The notes: generated by a model from the letters alone, not told the origin. A stretch of DNA of 64,000 nt from an uncultured Arthrobacter sp. (GCF_902805515.1 NZ_CADCTE010000121.1:1-64000), one strand, 5' to 3'; counted from the stretch's first letter, positions 33,760-43,503 are shown. A program made the numbers and translations.

Positions 33760-34974
33760 TCAGGAACCGACGCGCGCCGCCAGCAGCTGCTGCAGGCCGT
33801 CCGGGGACAGCGCCTGCTGGAGCGCCAGCACCTCGGCGCCCCGGACGCCCACCGTCTCGGCACGGGAACTTGACTCAACGCGCAGGGACCGGGTGGCCAG
33901 GGGCAGCGCGCGGTGGTAGATGGCTGAGCGGATCCCGGCCAGGAGTTCCTCGTTCAGTTCGGCGAACGGCCCGCCGACCACAATCGCATTCGGGTTGTAG
34001 AAGCTCACGAGGGTCGCGAGCACCCTGCCGATGCTCTCGGAGGCTTCGCGCACGGCCCGCCGCGCGAAGGGGTTGCCTTCGGCGGCCAGCCGGGTGACGT
34101 CCCGGCTGGTCCGCGCCTCGGCCACCCCCTGGGCGCGCAGCCGGCGGGCCAGGGCGTCTCCTCCCGCGACGGCCTCGAGGCAGCCCATGTTTCCGCAGGA
34201 GCACAGCAGGTCCTCGCCGCCGGGCACCCGGATGTGGCCGATGTCCCCAGCCGCACCCTGGGCGCCCCGGTGCAGGGCGCCTCCGCTGACGATGCCGCAG
34301 CCGATGCCGGTGCTGATCTTGACGTAGAGGATGTGTTCATAGTCCTCCCTGCGCGCCCAGTACTCGCCCAGCGCCGCAAGGTTGGCGTCATTGTCCACAA
34401 GCGTCGGCACGCTGTATCGGTCCGCGAAGAACTCCGGGATGACGAATCCGTCCCAGCCGGGCATGATCGGCGGGCGCACCACGGTGCCGGTGCTGTGCTC
34501 CACCGGGCCCGGGACCCCGATCCCGATGGCGCGGACGTCCGAGGGACTCTTCCCCGCGGAGGACAGCAGGCCCTGGAACGCCTCGTCAAGGCTCCCCAGG
34601 ACCGCGGCGGGGCCGTCGGCGATCCGTAGGTCGTAGGACGCGGACGCGAGGGGGACGCCCGCGAGGTCGCTCGCCGAGACCCGGCAGTGCGAGGACCCCA
34701 GATCCGCCCCCAGGATCACCCCGGCCGCCCCGTTGAGCCTCAGTTCCCCCGGAGGCCTGCCGCCCTTGGAGGCGCCGGCCTCCTCAACCACGAGGCCCGC
34801 GGCGATCAGCTCCTCGATGCGGTTCGCCACCGTTCCCCGGGACAGGCCGGTGAGCCGGGTCAGGTAGGCCCGGGTGCACCGGGGCCGCCGGGCGATGGCA
34901 TGCAGAAGGGTGCTGAGGTCGGAGTGTGCCGATGGGAGGGCCTCGGGGCGGGATCGTCCGGAAGGGGAGGTCAT
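33760..34974 (-). CDS. ROK family repressor of the adjacent sugar cluster
   Basis: A 404-residue ROK regulator. The N-terminal winged helix includes LTRLTGLSRGTVANRIEELI; the kinase-like domain has GADLGSSHCRV, GIGVPGPVE, PPIMPGWDG and the zinc motif CSCGNMGCLE. The start is ATG at 34974 with AGGA upstream; the frame is open well beyond, but that stretch lies in the promoter and divergent gene. It reads away from the nine-gene sugar cluster beginning at 35111 and most likely represses it through dyads in the shared 136-base region. The inducer is presumably a cluster substrate or product. Confidence 0.92.
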   Translation of the reverse strand: MTSPSGRSRPEALPSAHSDLSTLLHAIARRPRCTRAYLTRLTGLSRGTVANRIEELIAAGLVVEEAGASKGGRPPGELRLNGAAGVILGADLGSSHCRVSASDLAGVPLASASYDLRIADGPAAVLGSLDEAFQGLLSSAGKSPSDVRAIGIGVPGPVEHSTGTVVRPPIMPGWDGFVIPEFFADRYSVPTLVDNDANLAALGEYWARREDYEHILYVKISTGIGCGIVSGGALHRGAQGAAGDIGHIRVPGGEDLLCSCGNMGCLEAVAGGDALARRLRAQGVAEARTSRDVTRLAAEGNPFARRAVREASESIGRVLATLVSFYNPNAIVVGGPFAELNEELLAGIRSAIYHRALPLATRSLRVESSSRAETVGVRGAEVLALQQALSPDGLQQLLAARVGS

Positions 34975-35005
34975 AAAAGTATCCTGCCACTGTTTAGCCA
35001 AGATT

Positions 35006-35074
35006 TGGAAAACTTTCACCATTTGTCTACATATCAAACAGAACATATGCTCAGGACGTTGCTGGTGATACCAG
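35006..35074. promoter_or_regulatory. Promoter and candidate ROK operators for the sugar cluster
   Basis: A good promoter faces the cluster: -35 TTGTCT (35023-35028), 17-base spacer, -10 TATGCT (35046-35051), with the start of transcription expected near 35058. Two dyads flank it: TGGAAAACTTTCACCA (35006-35021), just upstream of the -35, and CTGGT-GAT-ACCAG (35062-35074), just downstream of the start. A third imperfect one (TTTG...CAAA, 35022-35038) overlaps the -35. The region is far richer in A and T than its surroundings. Confidence 0.6.
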
Positions 35075-35110
35075 TGATACTTCGGGAAACCATTCGACTT
35101 TGGGAGCCAT

Positions 35111-36253
35111 GTGACACAGCTGGGTATTGGCATTGTGGGAACGGGCATGATGGGCCGGATCCACGCAGACGCCGCGCGCCGGGTCGGTGCACGCGTCGTT
35201 GCCGTCGCGGGATCCTCACGCACCTCGGCCGAGCGGGCCGTGCGGGAATGGGCCGGGGGCAGCGCCGCCCTCGAGGTCGAGGACCTCATCACCCACCCGG
35301 ACATCGATGTTGTGCACCTCTGCGTGCCCAACCACCTCCATGAGCCGCTTGCCGCGCGGGCCCTTGAGGCCGGCAAGCACGTTGTCTGCGAGAAGCCCCT
35401 CGCCCTTGACCTTGCCGGGGCCCGCGCCCTGGCCGGCAGCGCCCGCACGTCGGGGCTGACCGCGGCCGTCCCGTTCATCTACCGCTACCACCCGCTCGTT
35501 GCCGAGGCCCGGGCGCGGGTGCAGGCCGGTTCGGCCGGCAACATCCATCTCATCCACGGCTCCTACCTCCAGGACTGGCTCTCCAACCCGGAGGACACCA
35601 ACTGGCGCGTGGATGCCGGGAAGGGCGGCGCATCGCGGGCCTTTGCCGACATTGGATCCCACTGGTGCGACCTCGTCGAGTGGGTCAGCGGCCACCGCAT
35701 CCAGGAGGTCTCCGCACTCACCAAGACGGCCTACGCCGACCGGCCCGGTGCGGCCGGAGCGGTCTCCACCGAAGACATCGCAAGCGTCGCCTTCCGCACC
35801 GACCGGGGCGCCGTCGGCTCGGTCGTCATCAGCCAGGTGTCACCGGGGCGCAAGAACAGGCTGTGGTTCGAGATCAGCACGGCGAATGTGAGCGTGGGCT
35901 TCGACCAGGAACAGCCCGAGACCCTGTGGGTGGGTGGACGCGAGGGCAACCGGGTTCTGACCCGCGACCCGAACATCCTCTCCCCGGAGGCGGCCGAGCT
36001 GTCGACGCTTCCCGCCGGGCACCCCCAGGGCTACCACGACGCCTTCCGGGCCTTCGTTGCCGATGTCTATGCCAGTGTCTCCGGCGGCGCTGCCGTGGAC
36101 CGGATGCCGACCTTCGAGGACGGACTCCGGACGGCGGCGATCACCGAGGCGGTCCTTGCCTCCGCCGAGCGCGGCACCTGGGTGCGGGTCGGGGACTTCT
36201 CCCCGGCGCTGCTCACCGTATCGGCGGCCGGCGCTTCCCAGCCGGAAAGTTAG
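35111..36253 (+). CDS. Gfo/Idh/MocA family oxidoreductase
   Basis: A 380-residue NAD(P)-dependent sugar dehydrogenase. The Rossmann motif is GIVGTGMMGRIHADA, the conserved catalytic-region lysine is in CEKPLA, and the C-terminal beta-sheet domain includes GGASRAFADIGSHWCDLVEW with a conserved histidine. Members oxidise or reduce sugar hydroxyls, including C3 of glycosides (ThuB-like). GTG at 35111 follows GGGAG. It is the first gene of the cluster, 58 bases before a sugar-binding lipoprotein. With ThuA and a TIM-barrel isomerase downstream, a 3-keto-sugar route is plausible. Confidence 0.92.
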   Translation: MTQLGIGIVGTGMMGRIHADAARRVGARVVAVAGSSRTSAERAVREWAGGSAALEVEDLITHPDIDVVHLCVPNHLHEPLAARALEAGKHVVCEKPLALDLAGARALAGSARTSGLTAAVPFIYRYHPLVAEARARVQAGSAGNIHLIHGSYLQDWLSNPEDTNWRVDAGKGGASRAFADIGSHWCDLVEWVSGHRIQEVSALTKTAYADRPGAAGAVSTEDIASVAFRTDRGAVGSVVISQVSPGRKNRLWFEISTANVSVGFDQEQPETLWVGGREGNRVLTRDPNILSPEAAELSTLPAGHPQGYHDAFRAFVADVYASVSGGAAVDRMPTFEDGLRTAAITEAVLASAERGTWVRVGDFSPALLTVSAAGASQPES

Positions 36254-36311
36254 CCACCCGCAGCTCCCTCAGCGTTCCTCCATGCACAACACCGAGACAA
36301 GGAAGTCAACG

Positions 36312-37601
36312 ATGAAGAAACCAGCTTCGACCCGGGCGGCGGCAGCCGCCGCAGCAACCCTGGCCCTGGCAGTGACGGGATGCACCGGAGCCGCGCCGGA
36401 TGCCGCGGGGGACGGGTCCGACGGTCTTCGCTACCTCATCAGCCAGCCCGAACGCCCCTCGGAACTTGATGCGATCCGGTCCGACCTGGAGGAGTTCGAG
36501 AAGGAATCCGGAATCGAGGTCACCCTCGACGTCCTGCCGCTGGAGAACCTCCGCACCGTCCTGCAGACGCAGCTGCGCTCCGGCGAGGGTCCGGATGTCT
36601 TCAACTACGACACGGGGCCCGGCTTCGCCGGCACCCTCGCCGAAGCGGGCCTCCTGTACGACCTCACCGACGCGTACAAGGAAAACGACTGGAAGATCTA
36701 CGACTTCGCCCGTGAGCGGGTCACCTTCGACGGGAAGATCTCCGGCGTGCCGACCCAGCTGGAGGAGGTCGGCATCTTTTACAACAAGGACCTGTTCAAG
36801 AAGCAGGGCGTGCAGGAGCCGAAAAACCTCTCCGACCTCCAGAAGGCGGCGGAAACCTTCACCGCGGCGGGCGTGACCCCCTTCGCCGTCAACGACAAGG
36901 AAGGCTGGCAGGGCGGCCACCTGTTCAGCATGGCCCTGTCCAGCCGCGTCGGTCCGGACGGGATGGAGAAGCTGCTCGACGGCAGCATGCCGTGGACCTC
37001 GCCCGAGGTGGTTGCCGCCCTGAAGACCTGGAGCGGCTTCGCCAAGGACGGGCACCTGCCCGATTCTCCCAACGCCCTGACCTACGACAACGGCAACGCC
37101 CTGTTCTACAAGGGCGACGCCGCTATGAACCCCACCGGAAGCTGGCTCATCTCCTCACTGCAGGAGACGGTGGACTTCGAGGTCGGGTTCCTGCCCTTCC
37201 CCGCCGAGGACGGCCCCGGCATCTTCACCGGCGGCCTCGGCGGCGGAAGCTTCGTCTCGGCCGACACGGAGAACCCCGAAGGAGCCGTCGAGCTCCTGGA
37301 CTACCTCCAGTCCGAAGAGCACGGGCGCTGGCAGGTCGAAACCATCGGCACCATCCCGGCCTTCCCGGTGGACACCGAAGGGCTCGAGGTCTCCCCGCTG
37401 TTCGCTCAGGTCATCGAGGATACGGCGAAGATCGCCGAAGGCTCGGGCGAGTTCGGCTACAACATCGACGTCCTGACCACCGACACCTTCAACAAGACCA
37501 TGTGGGACGGCTTCCAGGGCATCCTCACGGGCCAGAAGACCGCCGAGGCCGTCGCCCAGGACCTCCAGACCGCAAGCAAGCAAGCTGCCGAGGACAAGTG
37601 A
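36312..37601 (+). CDS. Sugar ABC transporter substrate-binding lipoprotein (first copy)
   Basis: A 429-residue family 1 extracellular solute-binding protein, anchored by lipidated Cys24 (lipobox AVTGC). Family features include LRSGEGPDVFNYDTGPG, ERVTFDGKISGVP, VGIFYNKDLFKKQG and NPTGSWLISSL, with a ligand-pocket aromatic set (W in GWQGGH). The ATG at 36312 is the only start that gives a signal peptide. It lies one base before the first permease gene. It is clearly paralogous to the protein encoded at 42223-43503: both share QTQLRSGEGPD, DKEGWQGGH and FPAEDGPGIF. Confidence 0.93.
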   Translation: MKKPASTRAAAAAAATLALAVTGCTGAAPDAAGDGSDGLRYLISQPERPSELDAIRSDLEEFEKESGIEVTLDVLPLENLRTVLQTQLRSGEGPDVFNYDTGPGFAGTLAEAGLLYDLTDAYKENDWKIYDFARERVTFDGKISGVPTQLEEVGIFYNKDLFKKQGVQEPKNLSDLQKAAETFTAAGVTPFAVNDKEGWQGGHLFSMALSSRVGPDGMEKLLDGSMPWTSPEVVAALKTWSGFAKDGHLPDSPNALTYDNGNALFYKGDAAMNPTGSWLISSLQETVDFEVGFLPFPAEDGPGIFTGGLGGGSFVSADTENPEGAVELLDYLQSEEHGRWQVETIGTIPAFPVDTEGLEVSPLFAQVIEDTAKIAEGSGEFGYNIDVLTTDTFNKTMWDGFQGILTGQKTAEAVAQDLQTASKQAAEDK

Positions 37602-37602
37602 C

Positions 37603-38526
37603 ATGAGCACACCTATTTCCCTGACGACCCCCAAGGTCACCCGGCGGGCCCAGACCCGCCTGGGCATCGCGCTCATCAGCCCGCTGATGCTGCTGGTGAT
37701 CGTTTTCTTCCTCTTCCCGCTCGGGAACGCCATCTACTATTCCTTCGTCGACTTCGACGGAATCGACCCGACGCCTGCCTTCGTGGGCCTGCAGAACTAC
37801 GCCCGGCTGCTCACCGACCCCGAGGTGTGGCACGCACTGGGCAACAACGCCATCTGGATCGCGATCGGCACCGCCGCACCCCTGCTGATCGGACTCGCGC
37901 AGGCGCTGCTGCTGTGGAAGGTCCGCAACGCCGGCATCTTCTACCGGCTCGCGTTCTTCCTCCCGTACGTCCTTCCCCAGGTGGCCATCGGCATCGTGTG
38001 GGGCTGGATCTATGACCCGGTCAGCGGCTGGGTCAACAAGGCGCTGCAGGTGGTGGGCCTGGACCAGCTCGCCACCGGCTGGCTGGGCAACCCGAACACG
38101 GCGCTCTACGCGGTCCTGGTCACCGCGATCTGGGCCACGACCGGCTTCGTGCTCATCATCTTCCTGTCCGCGCTGCGCAACGTCGACGGGGCGCTCATGG
38201 ACGCCTCCCGGCTCGACGGCGTCAACGCCGTGCAGCAGCTGTGGTACATCATCCTGCCCCAGATCATGCCCGTCTTCCTCATGGTCACCACCGTGACCCT
38301 CGTGGGCGGGTTCAGCGTCTTCGACATCATCTTCATCATGACCGGCGGCGGGCCCGCCAATGCCACCAACGTCATTGGCACCTACGCCTACACCAATGCC
38401 TTCCAGCTCAGCCAGATCAGCTACGGCACCACCCTGGCCCTGCTGATCACCGCGCTCTCGGTACCCTTCGCCGTGGCGCTCAACCGGCTGCAGCGGCGGC
38501 TCTCTCTCCAAGGAACAGGCGCATGA
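37603..38526 (+). CDS. Sugar ABC transporter permease (MalF/UgpA type)
   Basis: A 307-residue permease with six predicted helices and the ATPase-contacting EAA loop reading DASRLDGVNAVQQLWYIILP. It pairs with the next gene to form the channel of a CUT1-type importer. GAGGACAAG precedes the ATG, which lies one base after the stop of the binding protein. Its stop overlaps the next start (ATGA). No ATPase gene occurs in the cluster. Confidence 0.94.
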   Translation: MSTPISLTTPKVTRRAQTRLGIALISPLMLLVIVFFLFPLGNAIYYSFVDFDGIDPTPAFVGLQNYARLLTDPEVWHALGNNAIWIAIGTAAPLLIGLAQALLLWKVRNAGIFYRLAFFLPYVLPQVAIGIVWGWIYDPVSGWVNKALQVVGLDQLATGWLGNPNTALYAVLVTAIWATTGFVLIIFLSALRNVDGALMDASRLDGVNAVQQLWYIILPQIMPVFLMVTTVTLVGGFSVFDIIFIMTGGGPANATNVIGTYAYTNAFQLSQISYGTTLALLITALSVPFAVALNRLQRRLSLQGTGA

Positions 38527-39434
38527 CCACCACAACTGCACCCACCACTGAAACGGCACCTCCACCCCGGCGCGGGGTGGGGGCACCCCGCGAAGACAAC
38601 GGCATGTCGCCCCGCCGGCGCACTGCGCTGACGGGCAAGCACCTCCTGCTGATTGTGCTCTCCGCGGTCTCCCTCTTCCCGGTGATCCTGGTGATCTCCA
38701 CGGCGCTGAAGTCCGAGGAGGACGTGCGCACCAACCCCTTCGGGCTGTTCTCCTCGTTCTCCCTGGAGAACCTCCAGAACGCGTGGGTGGTGGGCGACTT
38801 CGGCAGCTACCTGCTCAACAGCATCCTGCTGAGCGTGCCCAGCACCCTGCTCGTGGTCGTCCTGTCCACCATGGCCGGCTACACCTTCGCCCGCCTCCCC
38901 TTCCGGGGGCGTTCGGTGGCCTTCTACCTCGTGGTCCTGGGCCTGCTCGTCCCGTTCTTCGCCTACATGATCCCGCTCTACTTCCAGCTCCGCGGGCTCG
39001 GCCTCCTCGACACCCTCCCCGGCGCCATCCTGGTGCTCACCTCCACCGGGGTGTCCTTCGGAACCTTCTTCATGCGGGCGTTCTTCTCCGACCTTCCCCT
39101 GGAACTGGAACAGGCGGCCCGGGTAGACGGTGCCTCGGAGTGGCAGATCTTCCTGAAGGTCATGCTTCCCCTGGTCTCCTCCGGCGCCGGCGCCCTGGGC
39201 GTCTTCACCTTCATCCAGAACTGGAACAACTTCCTGGTGCCGCTGCTGTACCTGCCGGGCGGGGAGTTCCGTCCCCTCACCACCGGTCTCTACCAGTTCA
39301 CCGGCGGACGGTCCCTGGACATCGGGCCGCTGGCCGCCGGAACCCTCATCACGATCATCCCCGTCGTCGTCCTGTTCCTGCTCATGCAGCGCCAGGTGGC
39401 CGAGGGCTTCATCTCCGGCGCCGTCAAGGGCTGA
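38523..39434 (+). CDS. Sugar ABC transporter permease (MalG/UgpE type)
   Basis: A 303-residue permease. A polar threonine/proline-rich N-terminus of about 38 residues precedes six predicted helices; the EAA loop reads EQAARVDGASEWQIFLKVMLP. ATG at 38523 overlaps the stop of the MalF-type gene by four bases, so it is translationally coupled. It is the second half of the importer channel used by one or both of the cluster's binding proteins. Confidence 0.94.
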   Translation: MTTTTAPTTETAPPPRRGVGAPREDNGMSPRRRTALTGKHLLLIVLSAVSLFPVILVISTALKSEEDVRTNPFGLFSSFSLENLQNAWVVGDFGSYLLNSILLSVPSTLLVVVLSTMAGYTFARLPFRGRSVAFYLVVLGLLVPFFAYMIPLYFQLRGLGLLDTLPGAILVLTSTGVSFGTFFMRAFFSDLPLELEQAARVDGASEWQIFLKVMLPLVSSGAGALGVFTFIQNWNNFLVPLLYLPGGEFRPLTTGLYQFTGGRSLDIGPLAAGTLITIIPVVVLFLLMQRQVAEGFISGAVKG

Positions 39435-39493
39435 GCCGGACACATCTTCCCCACCAGATCGAGAATCACCAATACACGAAGGACACCGCCCCC

Positions 39494-40540
39494 ATGGCAT
39501 CCGTTGTCAGTTTCACCTCCCCCCGCGTCGCGGAAATCACCGACGAGTCCGAAGCAGCACTCGCCGGCAACGAGGTCCGCATCCGCACCCTCTACTCCGG
39601 CATCTCCGCCGGCACCGAGCTCACCGCCTACCGCGGCAGCAACCCCTACCTGCAGAAGCAGTGGAGCCCCGAGCGGCGGCTCTTCATCGACGGCGAATCC
39701 ACCCTGTCCTACCCGGTCCACGGCTGGGGCTACGAGGAGGTCGGCGAGGTCGTCGAGATCGGCTCCGAGGTGACCACTGTTGCCCTCGGCGACCGCATCT
39801 GGGGCACCTGGGGCCACCGGTCCTCCACCGTGAAGACCGAGGAATACGCCGCCGCCCGCATCCTCGACCCCTCCGCGGACCCCCGGATCGGGATCTTCTC
39901 CCAGATCGGCGCCATCGCCCTGAATGTCGTCCTGGACGCCGACATCCACGTCGGTGAGACGGTCGCCGTCTTCGGCCTTGGAGTTCCCGGCCAGATCGTG
40001 GCGCAGCTGGCCCGGCTCAACGGCGCCCGCGTGATCGCCGTCGACGGGATCGCCGGCCGGCGCAAGCTCGCCGAGGAACTCGGGGCGGACATGGTCCTGG
40101 ACCCGGCCGACGGGAACGTCGCCGAGCGCATCCGCGAGCTCACCGGAGGCCGCGGCGCCGACGCCGCCCTCGAGGTGACCGGCAACTACCGGGCCCTCCA
40201 CGAGGCGATCCGCTCGGTGGCCTACAGCTCCCGCGTCTGCGCCGCGGGCTTCCTGCAGGGCGACGGCATGGGCCTGCGCCTTGGCGAGGAGTTCCACCAC
40301 AACCGCATCCAGGTCATCTCCTCGCAGATCTCCGGGGTGTCCCCGGCCCTGCAGCACCGGTGGGACACCTACCGGCTCAACACCACCGCCATCGATCTGG
40401 CCGTCACCGGGAAGCTGAACCTCGTGGACCTGATCTCCCACACCGTTCCGCTGGCCGACGCCGCGGCCGCCTTCAGCATGCTCGATGAAAACCCGCAGGA
40501 CGCCCTCCAGGTCGTCCTCAGCTTTGAGGAGAACCAGTGA
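39494..40540 (+). CDS. MDR family zinc-type alcohol dehydrogenase
   Basis: A 348-residue medium-chain dehydrogenase. The N-terminal GroES-like domain has YSGISAGTELTAYRG, as in BchC-type members lacking the usual catalytic-zinc cysteine, and YPVHGWGYEEVGEVVEIG. The Rossmann motif is AVFGLGVPGQIVAQL, followed by GADMVLDPADGN. It would oxidise or reduce a hydroxyl of the imported sugar or its keto product using NAD(P). ATG at 39494 has AAGGAC upstream. Its stop overlaps the next start (GTGA). Confidence 0.88.
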   Translation: MASVVSFTSPRVAEITDESEAALAGNEVRIRTLYSGISAGTELTAYRGSNPYLQKQWSPERRLFIDGESTLSYPVHGWGYEEVGEVVEIGSEVTTVALGDRIWGTWGHRSSTVKTEEYAAARILDPSADPRIGIFSQIGAIALNVVLDADIHVGETVAVFGLGVPGQIVAQLARLNGARVIAVDGIAGRRKLAEELGADMVLDPADGNVAERIRELTGGRGADAALEVTGNYRALHEAIRSVAYSSRVCAAGFLQGDGMGLRLGEEFHHNRIQVISSQISGVSPALQHRWDTYRLNTTAIDLAVTGKLNLVDLISHTVPLADAAAAFSMLDENPQDALQVVLSFEENQ

Positions 40541-41349
40541 CTTTTCGGCTCGCAATCCAGGAACACTTCCTCGAGGGCAGGAACCTCATGGAGAAATTCG
40601 AGTTCGCGCAGGAGCGCGGTTTCGACGGCATCGAGCTGCTGGGGAAGGGCGACGGGATCTTCGCCGGACGCTCCGCGGAACTCCGTGAGGCCCGGGCCGC
40701 CGGGGTCGTCCTGCCCAGCGTGTGCGTCAACATGGACCACTTCATCGGTGACTTCGATCCCGCCCGGGCCAAGGACGCACGCGAACAGATGAAGCACCTG
40801 CTCTCGGGCATCGCCGAGGCCGGAGGGTTCGGCGCCGTCACGCCCAACGCCTACGCCCTGTTCAGCCGCCGGCTCCCCCCGTTCGAGCCGCCCCGCAGCG
40901 ACGAGGAATCGCGCGCATCCCTCGTCGAGGCCCTGGCGGAGCTCGGCGCCCACGCCGAGGCCGAAGGCGCCCTGGTCCTGCTCGAACCCCTGAACCGGTA
41001 CGAGGACTTTCTGGTCAACACCCTCGCCGACGCCGTCTCCATCGTCGAGGAGGTGTCGTCCCCGGGCGTCGCCGTCATCGCCGACACCTTCCACATGTCC
41101 ATCGAGGAGGCGGACATCCCTGCCTCCATCCGGACCGCCGGGAAGCATATCCGCCACGTCCAGCTCGGCGACAGCAACCGGCTTGAGCCGGGCGCGGGCC
41201 ACTACGACTGGCCCGCGACGCTCGCCGCGCTGGAGGAGATCGGCTACGACGGGTGGCTCGCGATGGAGTGCCGCCTCAGCGGCCCGGTCCGCGACGTCCT
41301 CCCGAAGGTCTCGGCCCTGCTGAAGAGCCCGGCCCTGCTGGCCAACTAG
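40537..41349 (+). CDS. TIM-barrel sugar phosphate isomerase/epimerase-like protein
   Basis: A 270-residue AP-endonuclease-2-type barrel, a family of sugar isomerases, epimerases and 3-keto-glycoside lyases. Metal-binding residues are in [23 protein letters not shown] and [12 protein letters not shown], and the barrel ends with [14 protein letters not shown] (Glu). GTG at 40537 overlaps the MDR stop by four bases. Its place between two dehydrogenases and a ThuA protein suggests it acts on an oxidised sugar. Confidence 0.9.
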   Translation: MTFRLAIQEHFLEGRNLMEKFEFAQERGFDGIELLGKGDGIFAGRSAELREARAAGVVLPSVCVNMDHFIGDFDPARAKDAREQMKHLLSGIAEAGGFGAVTPNAYALFSRRLPPFEPPRSDEESRASLVEALAELGAHAEAEGALVLLEPLNRYEDFLVNTLADAVSIVEEVSSPGVAVIADTFHMSIEEADIPASIRTAGKHIRHVQLGDSNRLEPGAGHYDWPATLAALEEIGYDGWLAMECRLSGPVRDVLPKVSALLKSPALLAN

Positions 41350-41392
41350 GCCTGCTGAAGAACTAGGTGAAAGCCGCGACGAACGGATTCTC

Positions 41393-42154
41393 ATGCAGCA
41401 CAGCACCATCCCGCCCCTGCGGATCACCGTCTGGAACGAGGGCATCCACGAGGCCACCGAGCCGGAGGTCGCCGCCATCTACCCGAACGGCATCCACGGC
41501 GCCATCGCCGAAGGCCTCCGGCTCGTCCTCGACGGGGACCCTGTGATCCGGACGGCCGTCCTGGCCGATCCCGACCACGGGCTCAGCGAGGAGGTCCTCG
41601 CGGAAACCGACGTCCTCCTGTGGTGGGGCCACATCGCCCACGACCAGGTGTCCGACGAGGTGGTGGAGCGGGTCCAGCGGCACGTCCTGGGCGGGATGGG
41701 CCTGCTCGTGCTGCATTCGGGCCACTTCTCCAAGATCTTCACCCGCCTGATGGGCACCACCTGCTCCCTGCTGTGGCGCAACGGGGCGGAGCGGGAACTC
41801 GTCTGGAATGTGAACCCCACCCACCCCATCACGGCGGGGATCGAGGGTCCGCTGGTGATCGAGAAACAGGAAACCTACGGGGAGTTCTTCGACATCCCCA
41901 CCCCGGACGACCTGGTGTTCATCAGCTCCTTCAGCGGCGGCGAGGTCTTCCGCTCGGGAGTGACCTTCACCCGGGGGCGCGGACGCATCTTCTACTTCAG
42001 CCCCGGAGACCAGGCGTATCCCGTCTACCACCATCCCCAGATCCGGCAGGTCCTGGCCAACGGCGTCCGCTGGGCGGCGCAGACCACGGCCGACCGGACA
42101 CCGCCGGCGGTCACCAACCCGGCCCGCGGCTGGTTCCAGGCCCCCCTGGACTGA
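41393..42154 (+). CDS. ThuA family protein (trehalose utilisation type)
   Basis: A 253-residue ThuA-like domain of class I glutamine amidotransferase fold. It has [20 protein letters not shown] at the start, [28 protein letters not shown] (where a cysteine nucleophile of amidotransferases is replaced by serine), and [21 protein letters not shown]. ThuA proteins act with Gfo/Idh dehydrogenases (ThuB) in catabolism of trehalose and related disaccharides through 3-keto derivatives. It is 43 bases downstream of the isomerase gene. Confidence 0.9.
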   Translation: MQHSTIPPLRITVWNEGIHEATEPEVAAIYPNGIHGAIAEGLRLVLDGDPVIRTAVLADPDHGLSEEVLAETDVLLWWGHIAHDQVSDEVVERVQRHVLGGMGLLVLHSGHFSKIFTRLMGTTCSLLWRNGAERELVWNVNPTHPITAGIEGPLVIEKQETYGEFFDIPTPDDLVFISSFSGGEVFRSGVTFTRGRGRIFYFSPGDQAYPVYHHPQIRQVLANGVRWAAQTTADRTPPAVTNPARGWFQAPLD

Positions 42155-42222
42155 CCCGTCTGACCGGCCAGCACACCAGGCACACCCGTACGCACCCTAC
42201 CGATTCGACAAGAAAGCACCCC

Positions 42223-43503
42223 ATGAAACGCCTTGCAGCTCTCCGGATCCCTGCGGTCACCGCCGCGTTCGCCTTCGCCGTCACGGGATGCACCGGCACC
42301 TCGTCGGCCGCGGAGAAGGACAGCGGAGGCGGCGGGCAGATCCGTTATCTCATCGAGCAGCCCGAGGACCCGGCCGCCGTCGACCTGATCAACGAGGACA
42401 TCGCCGTCTTCGAGAAGAAGAACCCCGACATCGACATCGAACTCGAGGTCCTGCCCACCGACAATATGCGCACCGTGCTCCAGACCCAGCTGCGCTCCGG
42501 CGAGGGCCCCGACATCTTCAGCTGGGGATCCGGCCCCGGCTACGCCGGCGCCCTCGCCGACGCCGGGCTGCTCCACGACCTGACGGACGCCTACGAGGAG
42601 CACGACTGGCCCGTCTACGAGTTCGCCAAGGAGCGCGTGACCTTCGACGGCAAGGTCTACGGGGTCCCTGGGGACATCGAGACCATCGGCCTGTTCTACA
42701 ACAAGCAGGTCTTCGAGGACCTCGGCATCAGCGAACCGACGAACCTCGGCGAGCTCGAGGCCGCTGCGGCCGCGATCGCCAAGGAGGGGCTGACCCCGAT
42801 CGCAGCCAGCGACAAGGAAGGCTGGCAGGGCGGTCACCTGCTGAGCATGGCCCTGTCCAGCCGGATCGGCGCCGAAGGAGTGGACAAGCTGCTGGGCGGC
42901 GAAATGCCCTGGACCTCCCCGGAGGTGGTGGCGGCCCTGGACACCTGGAAGTCCTTCAACGCGGCCGGGTACCTGCCCGACTTCCCCACGTCCCTGACCT
43001 ACGACGGCGGGAACGCCCTGTTCTACTCCGGTGAGGCCGCCATCCTGCCCACCGGCAGCTGGGCCACCGACGAGATCGCCAAGAACACCGACTTCGAGGT
43101 CGGCTTCATCCCCTTCCCGGCCGAGGACGGCCCGGGCATCTTCAGCGGCGGGCTCGGCTCCGGCCCGTATATCTCCGCATCCTCGAAAAACACCGAGGCG
43201 GCCGAGAAGTTCCTCGACTACCTGGTCAGCCCGGAGCACGGACGGTGGACCGTTGAGAACTTCAACACCATCCCGCCGTTCCCGGTGGACACCGAGGGCA
43301 TCGACGCCGACCCCCTGTTCGCGCAGGTCCTCGAGGACGCCTCGAAGATCTCGGACGGAACCGGCGAGTTCGGCTCCAACGTCGACGTGCTGTCCACCGA
43401 CGTCTTCAACGACGCCATGTGGAAGGGCGTGCAGGCCATGCTGACCAACCAGCAGAGCGCGAAGGACGTCGCCGCCGACCTTGACGCCGCCTTCAAGCAG
43501 TAA
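42223..43503 (+). CDS. Sugar ABC transporter substrate-binding lipoprotein (second copy)
   Basis: A 426-residue family 1 solute-binding lipoprotein with lipidated Cys23 (AVTGC). It parallels the first binding protein along its length (LRSGEGPDIFSWGSGPG, ERVTFDGKVYGVPG, GLFYNKQVFEDLG, LPTGSWATDEI, FPAEDGPGIFSGGLG). Pocket residues differ, for example GDIETIG instead of QLEEVG, so specificity may have diverged. ATG at 42223 follows AAGAAAG. No second permease pair is present, so both probably dock on the one channel at 37603-39434. A hairpin follows at once. Confidence 0.93.
   Translation: MKRLAALRIPAVTAAFAFAVTGCTGTSSAAEKDSGGGGQIRYLIEQPEDPAAVDLINEDIAVFEKKNPDIDIELEVLPTDNMRTVLQTQLRSGEGPDIFSWGSGPGYAGALADAGLLHDLTDAYEEHDWPVYEFAKERVTFDGKVYGVPGDIETIGLFYNKQVFEDLGISEPTNLGELEAAAAAIAKEGLTPIAASDKEGWQGGHLLSMALSSRIGAEGVDKLLGGEMPWTSPEVVAALDTWKSFNAAGYLPDFPTSLTYDGGNALFYSGEAAILPTGSWATDEIAKNTDFEVGFIPFPAEDGPGIFSGGLGSGPYISASSKNTEAAEKFLDYLVSPEHGRWTVENFNTIPPFPVDTEGIDADPLFAQVLEDASKISDGTGEFGSNVDVLSTDVFNDAMWKGVQAMLTNQQSAKDVAADLDAAFKQ

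Noticed and set aside
34975-35478. An N-terminal extension of the ROK repressor by 168 codons
   Set aside because: It would run through the promoter and antisense to the Gfo/Idh gene, and adds no known domain.
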